Shown here piece after piece: positions 57,755 through 64,000 of a DNA stretch of 64,000 bases. The notes under the pieces are model-generated. The model was not told the DNA's origin, did no database searches, and saw only the letters and a list, made by a program, of their open reading frames with translations. How positions within the stretch are numbered: the stretch's first letter is position 1; each line of letters starts with the position of its first letter. The position numbers were made by a program, and so were the translations under genes. The stretch comes from Bryobacterales bacterium. Its GTDB lineage: Bacteria; Acidobacteriota; Terriglobia; Bryobacterales; Bryobacteraceae. The DNA lies in the NCBI GenBank assembly GCA_016721425.1, contig JADKID010000017.1:62001-126000 (forward strand), read 5' to 3'.

Positions 57755-59953
57755 GTGACTGATTCCAACCCCAGCCTCCCTGCGGAGCAGCCGCCTGTTC
57801 CCCCTTTCCGAATCGCCATCGGTGCGAGCTTCACAGCCGAGCCGGTTCGCGCGGCGCTGCAGTTTTGGGGACGAGAATTGAACCGCGACGTCGAGATCCG
57901 CTTCGCGCCCTACAACCAGATCCTGCAGACGCTCCTCGATCCGTCAGGCGAGTTCGCGCACAACACCCACGGCGTCAACGTAGTGCTGCTGCGCTATGAG
58001 GATCTGGGCCAGTTCGAAGAGCTCGAATCGGCGGCGCTGGCGCAATTGGAATCGAACGCTGCGGAGTTGGCCGCGGCGCTGCGCGCGGCACCCTCCCGGC
58101 TGAAAGAGCCGCTGCTGGTCTGCCGCTGCCCTTCGTCGCCGGCGTTTACCGGGAATCCCGATTGCGCGGCAAGCCTGGCCCGCGCGTGGCAGGCCGTGGA
58201 GCTCACATTGGCCGGCGTGCCGGGCCTGCAGTATCTGGATGAGGCCGAGATCCAGCGGCTCTATCCGGTGGAGGCGCGGTTCGACTCCGGCGCGGAAGAG
58301 ATCGGCCGCATTCCTTACACGGAGCTGTACTTCGCCGCTCTGGGGACCGCCCTGATCCGCCGCATCCAGGCCATGTACATGCCGCCCTACAAAGTGATCG
58401 CGGTGGATTGCGACAACACGCTGTGGCACGGCATCTGCGGCGAGGACGGACCTGCCGGCGTTTCGTTGGATCCGGCACGGTGGCAGTTGCACCAGTTTCT
58501 ACTACGTCAGCGCGACGCCGGCATGATGCTCGCGCTGGCCAGCAAGAACAACCAGCAGGATGTCTTCGACACGTTCGCGGCGCATCCGGAGTTTCCGCTC
58601 CAATTGCGCCACTTCACAACATGGCGCCTGGATTGGAATTCCAAGGCCGCCAATCTGGCAGCGCTGAGCGACGAACTGAGCGTGGGCCTCGACACGTTTT
58701 TGTTCCTAGACGACAACCCCAAGGAGTGCGCGGAGGTGGCCGAAGGCGCGCCCGAGGCGCTGCCGCTGGCGCTACCGGAAAACATCGACGAACTGCCGGA
58801 TTTCCTGGAGCATGTCTGGGCATTCGACCATCTGGCGGTGACGGAAGAGGACCGGCAGCGCGGCACCATGATGGCGCAGACGTTGGAGTTTGGCCGCGCA
58901 GTGAAAAAGGCGGCGAGCCTGGAAGAGTTCATTGGCGGGCTCAACCTGCGGGTGGACATTCAGCCGATGGCGCAGGAGCGGCTGGGACGCGTCGCCCAGT
59001 TGACGCAGCGCACGAATCAATTTAACTGCACGACGATCCGCCGCGGCGAGGCGGAGCTTCAGGCACTGCTGAACGAAGGCCGCCACGAGATCTTCACGGC
59101 TGAGGTGTCGGACCGCTTCGGCGAGTATGGCCTGGTGGGTGTGCTGATCGTCGAACGGCGCGAGGGTGAGTTGGCCGTGGATACCTTCCTGCTGAGCTGC
59201 CGGGCGCTGGGCCGCGGCGTGGAGCACCGCATGCTCTCCGCGCTGGCCGAGCACGCCTTGGATCACGGCATCTACAACGTGACCGTGCGGTTCCGCGAGA
59301 CGGCGAAGAATCTGCCGGCGGCCCAGTTTCTCACAAGCCTCGGGGCCGATGCCGTGGACGTGCGCGACGACGGCAGCGTGTTCCGGTTCAGGGCCGCTAG
59401 CTTACAGGCGCTACGCTGGAAGCCGGATCCGGCAGCGGTGGCGGCGCCGGTGAGCCAACCGCGGAAGGCGGCCGGCGCGGCGCATCGTTACATCGACTTT
59501 GCGGGTATCGCCAGGCGACTGCAGACGCCGGCGCAGATCTTGGCCGCGATTCGCAAGCAGGCGCTTGCGGCGGTGCAGCCAGTGAGCTCACCGGATGCTC
59601 CGGCCACGGAAGTGGAGCGCAGACTCGCCGCGATCTGGACCGAGCTGCTGCAGCGGCCCGTGGAATCCAACACGGCGAACTTCTTCGATCTGGGCGGGCA
59701 CTCGCTGCTGGCCGTGCTGCTGCTGATGCGCGTGAAGGAGGAGTTCGCGATCGAGTTGACGGTGGACGATGTCTACTCCGGATCGCTGACGCTGAGCGAG
59801 CTGGCGCGGGCTATTGAGGCGCGGCAGTTGGGCGAGATTGACCCGGACGAGTACAACGCTCTGCTGGCCGAGATTGAAGGGCTGAGCGACGAGGAAGTTC
59901 GCGCGCTGCTGGCGGAAGAGGAGCAGGCCGGCGCCGACGGTGGAGCGCGCTAA
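57755..59953 (+). CDS. FkbH-like HAD-IIIC enzyme fused to an acyl carrier protein
   Basis: FkbH-type enzymes take a glyceryl group from 1,3-bisphosphoglycerate, remove the phosphate and load it on a carrier protein, giving glyceryl-ACP for polyketide-type pathways. The 732-residue product has an N-terminal SGNH-like domain (about 15-210), a HAD domain with the nucleophile pair Asp218-x-Asp220 (VDCDNTLWHG), and FLDDNPKEC, a GNAT-like domain (about 400-540, RTNQFNCTTIRR, DRFGEYGLVG), and a C-terminal carrier domain (about 615-690) with phosphopantetheine Ser650 (FFDLGGHSLLAV). The tail IEGLSDEEVRALLAEEE resembles NRPS/PKS module ends. The start is GTG. Confidence 0.92.
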   Translation: MTDSNPSLPAEQPPVPPFRIAIGASFTAEPVRAALQFWGRELNRDVEIRFAPYNQILQTLLDPSGEFAHNTHGVNVVLLRYEDLGQFEELESAALAQLESNAAELAAALRAAPSRLKEPLLVCRCPSSPAFTGNPDCAASLARAWQAVELTLAGVPGLQYLDEAEIQRLYPVEARFDSGAEEIGRIPYTELYFAALGTALIRRIQAMYMPPYKVIAVDCDNTLWHGICGEDGPAGVSLDPARWQLHQFLLRQRDAGMMLALASKNNQQDVFDTFAAHPEFPLQLRHFTTWRLDWNSKAANLAALSDELSVGLDTFLFLDDNPKECAEVAEGAPEALPLALPENIDELPDFLEHVWAFDHLAVTEEDRQRGTMMAQTLEFGRAVKKAASLEEFIGGLNLRVDIQPMAQERLGRVAQLTQRTNQFNCTTIRRGEAELQALLNEGRHEIFTAEVSDRFGEYGLVGVLIVERREGELAVDTFLLSCRALGRGVEHRMLSALAEHALDHGIYNVTVRFRETAKNLPAAQFLTSLGADAVDVRDDGSVFRFRAASLQALRWKPDPAAVAAPVSQPRKAAGAAHRYIDFAGIARRLQTPAQILAAIRKQALAAVQPVSSPDAPATEVERRLAAIWTELLQRPVESNTANFFDLGGHSLLAVLLLMRVKEEFAIELTVDDVYSGSLTLSELARAIEARQLGEIDPDEYNALLAEIEGLSDEEVRALLAEEEQAGADGGAR

Positions 59954-61152
59954 TGCGAATTCTGCTCACCTCGAACGCGTCGTATGACCCGCCGCGCGGC
60001 GGGTCCACGCGCTCCAATCTGAAGTGGCTGGCCCACCTCGCCTCGCAGGGTCATGCTTGCCTGGTGGTGGCGCCCACTGCTGACGGCGCGGAGGACCATC
60101 AGAGCGCGATTGACGGCATTACGATCCGCGGCGTCAAGAACCTCTCATTTCGCACGGCGATGCTGGGTGAGAACATCCGGGACTGGCAGCCGGATTGGGT
60201 GCTCGTTTCCAGCGAAGACGTTGGCCACGTGCTGCTGCGCGAAGCCTCGGCGGTGGCGCCCGGCCGCATTGTCTATCTGGCGCACACGCCGCAGTTTTTC
60301 CCATTCGGACCGGAGAGCTGGCACCCGGACGAGCGCGACGCGCAGGCAGCACGGGCGGCTGCGGCCGTGGTGGTGATCGGCACGCACATGGCTGGCTACG
60401 TGCGGACGAATCTGGGTTGCGCAGTGCACGTGATCCATCCGCCGATGTACGGGCAGGCGCCCTATCCGCGCTTCGGGCGCTTCGGATCGGGCTTCGTGCT
60501 GATGGTGAATCCGTGCGCGGTGAAGGGGCTCGGCATCTTTCTGGAACTGGCGGCAAGGTTCCCCGATATCGAGTTTGCGGCGCTCAGCGGATGGGGCACT
60601 ACGGCGGACGACCGCGCTGCGCTGGCCGCCCAGCCCAACACGAGACTGCTCCAGAATGTTTTAAACATCGACGAGGTGTTGCGGGAAGCGCGGCTGCTGC
60701 TCATGCCCTCGGTCTGGTATGAGGGCTTCGGCCTGATCACGATGGAGGCAATGCTGCGCGGGCTACCGGTGATCGCCAGCGATTCCGGCGGGCTGGCCGA
60801 GGCCAAGGCTGGCACGGGTTACGTGGTACCGGTGCGTCCCGTGGAGCGCTACGAGCGCGAGTTCGACGACACCCTGATGCCGCGCGCCGTGGTGCCGCAG
60901 CAGGACCTGGAACCATGGACGGCGGCCCTGCGTGAACTGCTGACCGACGAGCCGGCCTATTGGGCGGAGGCCGAACGATCGCGAACGGCGGCGCTGCGCT
61001 TTGTCGGCGGGTTGGACGTAGCGGACTTCGAGCGGATGCTACTGTCGCTGGAGCCTTCGCGAGAGCCGATCCGCGCGGCGGCGAAGAGTCTGGACGCGGC
61101 GAAACGGGCGCTGTTGCTGGCGCGGTTGCGGCACAAGAAGGAATCGTCGTGA
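59953..61152 (+). CDS. GT4-type glycosyltransferase
   Basis: This 399-residue enzyme of the GT-B fold has the N-terminal acceptor domain (RILLTSNASYDPPRGGSTRS) and a C-terminal nucleotide-sugar domain with VNPCAVKGLGIFLELAARFPD, the E-x7-E motif (YEGFGLITMEAMLRG) and VIASDSGGLAEAKAG. The E-x7-E pair is intact, so it should be active. Its C terminus carries a basic tail (DAAKRALLLARLRHKKE) like those at the ends of NRPS modules. It starts in the stop codon of the FkbH-like gene (TAATG), and the next gene overlaps its stop. Confidence 0.92.
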   Translation: MRILLTSNASYDPPRGGSTRSNLKWLAHLASQGHACLVVAPTADGAEDHQSAIDGITIRGVKNLSFRTAMLGENIRDWQPDWVLVSSEDVGHVLLREASAVAPGRIVYLAHTPQFFPFGPESWHPDERDAQAARAAAAVVVIGTHMAGYVRTNLGCAVHVIHPPMYGQAPYPRFGRFGSGFVLMVNPCAVKGLGIFLELAARFPDIEFAALSGWGTTADDRAALAAQPNTRLLQNVLNIDEVLREARLLLMPSVWYEGFGLITMEAMLRGLPVIASDSGGLAEAKAGTGYVVPVRPVERYEREFDDTLMPRAVVPQQDLEPWTAALRELLTDEPAYWAEAERSRTAALRFVGGLDVADFERMLLSLEPSREPIRAAAKSLDAAKRALLLARLRHKKESS

Positions 61153-63182
61153 AGATCCTGCTGGCGCACAACTCGACCTACTTCCCTTCCCTCGGCGGCG
61201 GCGACAAGTCCAACCGCCTGCTGATGGAGGCGCTGGCGGCGCGAGGCCACAGCGTACGCGTGGTGACGCGCGTGGAGAAGTTCGGGCCGGACGGGCACCA
61301 ACAGATGCTGCGCGAACTGGCCGTTCGCAACGTGCCGGTGGATGCCACGGACGAAGCTTGCGTCCACTTCCGGCTGGGCGGCGTGGACGTGCGCGCACTG
61401 TCGCAAAATCCGCACTTAAGGGGCTTTTTCCAGTCACAAATCGACACTTTTGACCCCGATATCATCATCACCTCCACCGACGACCCGGGCCACCTTCTGT
61501 TCGATCTGGCCGTGAAGACGCCCCGTTCGCGCGTGGTGTATCTCGTGCGGGCCACCATCGCCGTGCCGTTCGGCCCGGATAGTTCCATGGTGAGCGCTGC
61601 CAAGACGGAGACGCTGAAGCGGGCCGATGGCGTGGTCGGCGTCAGCCACTATGTCGCCTCGTACGTGCGTGAGTGGAGCGGCATAGACGCCATCCACGTA
61701 CCCATCTCGCTGCTGGATCCGGTGAAGGAGTACCCGCTGCTGGGGCGCTTCGACAACCCCTACGTAGCGATCGTGAATCCCTGCGCGGTGAAGGGCATCT
61801 CGATCTTTCTGGAACTTGCGCGGCGCATGCCGCACCTGCGCTTCGCGGCCATTCCCACGTGGGGCACCCTGGCCGCAGAACTGGCCGCGATGGAGAGCGA
61901 GCCCAACATCACGGTGCTGCCGCATATGGACAACATCGACGGGCTCTTGCGGCAGACGCGGATCATGCTGGTGCCCTCGGTGTGGGCCGAGGCGCGGTCG
62001 CGCATCGTGCCGGAGGCCATGTCGCGGGGTGTGCCAGTAATGGCCAGCGACGTGGGCGGACTGCACGAGGCGAAGCTCGGCGTGCCGTACCTGATCCGCG
62101 TGAATCCGATTACGAAGTATCTGCCATCCGTTGACGCCAGCATGGTGCCGGTAGCGGAGGTGCCGCCGCAGGATGTCACGCCGTGGCAGCAGATCCTGGA
62201 GCGGCTCACCACGGATCGCGAGCACTGGGAAGAGCTGGCCGCGGCTTCGCGCAAGGCTGCGCTGGAGTATGCGGAGAATCTGAGCGTGCTACCGTTTGAG
62301 GCGTTCCTGCTGAAGCTCACCACCCAGCCGAAGAAGCAGCCGCCGCCCGCGCCGAAGCCGGGCTTGAGCGATGAGAAGAAGCGCCTGCTCGCCCTGCGGC
62401 TGAAGCAGCGAACAACCGTTGGCAAGCCGGAGACGAGCCCGTGGTTCCCCGGCATCGAGGAGGCGCGGGCGGGCAAACCGCGCATCTTCTGCCTGCCGTG
62501 GGCGGGTGGCGGCGCGCTGCCCTACCGCGCCTGGCGCGAGCCGCTTTCGGCCCTCGTGGCCGTGGCGCCGGTGCGCTTGCCGGGCCGCGAGACCCGCGCG
62601 GGCGAGCCGGCCTTTGAGCGTATGGAGCCGCTGATCGCCGCGTTGGTGGCCGAGATCCGCCCTTTCCTCGATACGCCGTTTCTGCTCTTCGGACACAGCA
62701 TGGGCGCGGGCATCGCGTTTGAACTGGCGCGGGCGCTGCGCCGCGCGGGCCTGCCACAGCCGCTCTCGCTTCACGTCTCCGGCGCGCGCGCGCCGCAGTA
62801 CCGCCTGAATCACGTGCCGCCGCCGGAACCCTCGATGCGAGGCTTCATTGAAGAGCTGCGGCGTCTGGAGGGCTTCCCGCCCAGTGTCCTGAACAACCCC
62901 GAGCTTCTCAAGCTGGCGCTGCCGGCTCTGCTTTCCGACGCGCGGCTCTACCGCCACTACGCCTACACGCCGGACGAACCGCTCGCCATGCCGCTGTTCG
63001 CCTACGGCGGCGAGGCCGATCCGAACGTGACAACGCAGCACCTGGACGCCTGGGCGGCGCAGACCGCGGGCCTGTTCCAGCGGCGCGATTTCCAGGGCGG
63101 GCACTTCTACCTGGAGCCGTCACAGACCGCACTCTTGGCGGCACTGAAGGCCGACATCACGCGGGCGTCACAGGCTCGGTAA
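61149..63182 (+). CDS. GT4 glycosyltransferase-type II thioesterase fusion
   Basis: The 677-residue product starts with GTG at 61149, overlapping the previous stop (GTGA). Residues 1-395 are a GT4-type domain closely resembling the previous protein (VNPCAVKGISIFLELARRMP, MLVPSVWAEARSRIVPEAMSRG), but G-F-G in the E-x7-E region reads R-S-R. A basic linker (DEKKRLLALRLKQR, about 410-425) leads to a type II thioesterase (about 440-670: FCLPWAGGGALPYRAW, nucleophile Ser517 in GHSMGAG, and GGHFYLEP with the catalytic His). A GT joined directly to a TE is unusual; TE domains of this kind free mis-loaded or finished groups from carriers. Confidence 0.93.
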   Translation: MKILLAHNSTYFPSLGGGDKSNRLLMEALAARGHSVRVVTRVEKFGPDGHQQMLRELAVRNVPVDATDEACVHFRLGGVDVRALSQNPHLRGFFQSQIDTFDPDIIITSTDDPGHLLFDLAVKTPRSRVVYLVRATIAVPFGPDSSMVSAAKTETLKRADGVVGVSHYVASYVREWSGIDAIHVPISLLDPVKEYPLLGRFDNPYVAIVNPCAVKGISIFLELARRMPHLRFAAIPTWGTLAAELAAMESEPNITVLPHMDNIDGLLRQTRIMLVPSVWAEARSRIVPEAMSRGVPVMASDVGGLHEAKLGVPYLIRVNPITKYLPSVDASMVPVAEVPPQDVTPWQQILERLTTDREHWEELAAASRKAALEYAENLSVLPFEAFLLKLTTQPKKQPPPAPKPGLSDEKKRLLALRLKQRTTVGKPETSPWFPGIEEARAGKPRIFCLPWAGGGALPYRAWREPLSALVAVAPVRLPGRETRAGEPAFERMEPLIAALVAEIRPFLDTPFLLFGHSMGAGIAFELARALRRAGLPQPLSLHVSGARAPQYRLNHVPPPEPSMRGFIEELRRLEGFPPSVLNNPELLKLALPALLSDARLYRHYAYTPDEPLAMPLFAYGGEADPNVTTQHLDAWAAQTAGLFQRRDFQGGHFYLEPSQTALLAALKADITRASQAR

Positions 63183-64000
63183 ACTCGCGCCGCGGCGCCT
63201 CCATCTCCTGCTCCGGCTCCGGGAGCTTGCCGGCGGCGTTGGCCCACGCCCAGAAGATGGCGGTGGAGGCGCTCAGCGCTCCGGCGACGAAGCCGATCTG
63301 GCGCGGAGTGTAGATCGTCGACGCCACACCGGCCGCGCCCATGGAGAGCATCATCACGGCATTCGACATCGTCTCCACCGTCGTGAACACGCGCCCGCGC
63401 AGGCCATCGGGCACGTGCAGCAGCAGCATGGTGCGGTTGAGCACGGAGTTCATCCCCATGGCCACGCGGGAAAGCGCGATGAAGACGATGGCGCCCCAGA
63501 TCTCCGGCGCCAGGCTGAAGAGCGCGTAACAGAGACCGTGGAGAAAAAACGCAATCGTCACAACATGTTTGTACTGTGTGAAGCCCAACTTGGCGCCGGC
63601 GCGGTGGCCGATGATACCGCCGATGACCAGCCCGATGCCGGCGAAGCTCCAGATCAGGCCGATGCCGGCGGGGCCGCGTTGGAATACCACCTCGCCGAAG
63701 AGCGTGAAGAGCACCTGCGCCGCGCCGCCGCCGGTGGACCAGCCCACGCCCAGCAGGCCGATGCCGAGGATGAGCGGGCGCGCGGTCATGTAGCGCAGAC
63801 CCTCGCGGAACTCCTCGTAATTGGAGCCGCGGAGCTTGGCCGCGCCGCTGCGATCCGGCCGGAAGTGCCCCTCCAGCGAGCGCAGGCTGCCGATGGCGAT
63901 CGCGCTGAACAAAAAGCTCAGGGCGTTGGCGAAGAAGGCCCACTTGTAGCCGAACTGCATGGTGCTGACGCCGCCCAGCAGCGTACCGATGGAAAGAGTG
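63157..64000 (-). CDS. MFS transporter, N-terminal end cut off
   Basis: The frame is open to the window edge; at least 281 residues are visible. It has about nine hydrophobic segments, with the MFS_3 (EntS/macrolide-efflux) appearance: LLGGVSTMQFGYKWAFFANAL, a cytoplasmic loop with RPLILGIGLLGVGWSTGGGA, the R-V-F-T-T-V-E segment and LNRTMLLLHVPDGLRGRVF. Such transporters often export natural products. It is convergent with the glycosyltransferase-thioesterase gene, overlapping it by 26 bases, so it is probably a separate transcript that still belongs to the cluster. The start is outside the window. Confidence 0.88.
   Translation of the reverse strand, partial: TLSIGTLLGGVSTMQFGYKWAFFANALSFLFSAIAIGSLRSLEGHFRPDRSGAAKLRGSNYEEFREGLRYMTARPLILGIGLLGVGWSTGGGAAQVLFTLFGEVVFQRGPAGIGLIWSFAGIGLVIGGIIGHRAGAKLGFTQYKHVVTIAFFLHGLCYALFSLAPEIWGAIVFIALSRVAMGMNSVLNRTMLLLHVPDGLRGRVFTTVETMSNAVMMLSMGAAGVASTIYTPRQIGFVAGALSASTAIFWAWANAAGKLPEPEQEMEAPRREFTEPVTPA

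Noticed and set aside
60960..61148. Upstream start for the GT-thioesterase gene.
   Set aside because: The added residues are a shadow of the preceding GT. The GTG at 61149 gives the proper GT4 N terminus (KILLAHNSTYF).
1..64000. CRISPR arrays, tRNA, rRNA, transposases or prophage genes.
   Set aside because: I saw no regularly spaced repeats, cloverleaf-type sequences, DDE transposase motifs or phage structural genes.
57755..64000. Calling the region a complete NRPS or PKS cluster.
   Set aside because: No adenylation, condensation, ketosynthase or acyltransferase domain is present in the window; only accessory-type enzymes are visible.

Overview
The window is high-GC bacterial chromosome, densely packed with genes and with no rRNA, tRNA, CRISPR array or insertion sequence that I could recognise. 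Gene content points to an Acidobacteriota member of the Solibacter/Bryobacter type: several secreted PQQ-type beta-propellers with a W-P-x-W-R/G-G-P opening, ThuA and DUF1080 (3-keto-disaccharide hydrolase) proteins, a Tat-exported DUF362 protein, a very long secreted protein built from Ig-like repeats, a PilZ protein and a giant hybrid histidine kinase. This assignment is inference from family content, not from a marker gene.

Layout. 1-4579: end of an ABC importer (permease, ATPase) fused by 4-base overlaps to a membrane coiled-coil protein, a Ycf46-like AAA+ ATPase and a 96-residue protein, then RidA. 4572-12657: three secreted PQQ-like propellers, an ankyrin/DUF3471-like protein and an S9 peptidase. 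12689-15851: PilZ protein, acyltransferase, an EfpL/YeiP-type EF-P, guanine deaminase and YbjQ. 15860-19423: compact potABCD polyamine importer. 19490-22301: cdaA-cdaR-glmM, linking c-di-AMP to cell-wall precursor synthesis. 22320-22638: HicB next to a broken hicA. 22646-28000: secreted and HEAT-repeat proteins, NUDIX hydrolase, GNAT and a TonB-domain protein. 27961-35011: mainly one-directional minus-strand run with DUF362, a predicted glycoside hydrolase, parvulin, DUF1080 and FabD. 35037-43596: hybrid histidine kinase and the Ig-repeat protein, which is split by a frameshift. 43698-50536: membrane and secreted proteins (one a LecA-like/LssY_C/hydrolase fusion), GlsB, a B12-type radical SAM protein and a DUF4287/DUF5655 protein. 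50616-56698: MazF-type and HigBA toxin-antitoxin pairs, TrpB2, ThuA-DUF1080, TfoX-like, and a Gfo/Idh/MocA oxidoreductase. 56739-57689: DUF1028.

57755-64000 is the most distinctive region: an FkbH-like HAD enzyme fused to its own carrier protein, a GT4 glycosyltransferase, a second paralogous GT4 fused to a type II thioesterase, and a convergent MFS transporter cut by the window end. No ketosynthase, condensation or adenylation domain is visible. The set either begins a larger NRPS/PKS-type cluster or is a small self-contained pathway that loads a glyceryl unit on a carrier protein, glycosylates it and releases it.

The toxin-antitoxin loci show active turnover: hicA is disrupted, and next to HigBA lies a decayed direct duplicate that still carries fragments of higA, of the promoter/operator and of the 3' end of the neighbouring oxidoreductase gene.
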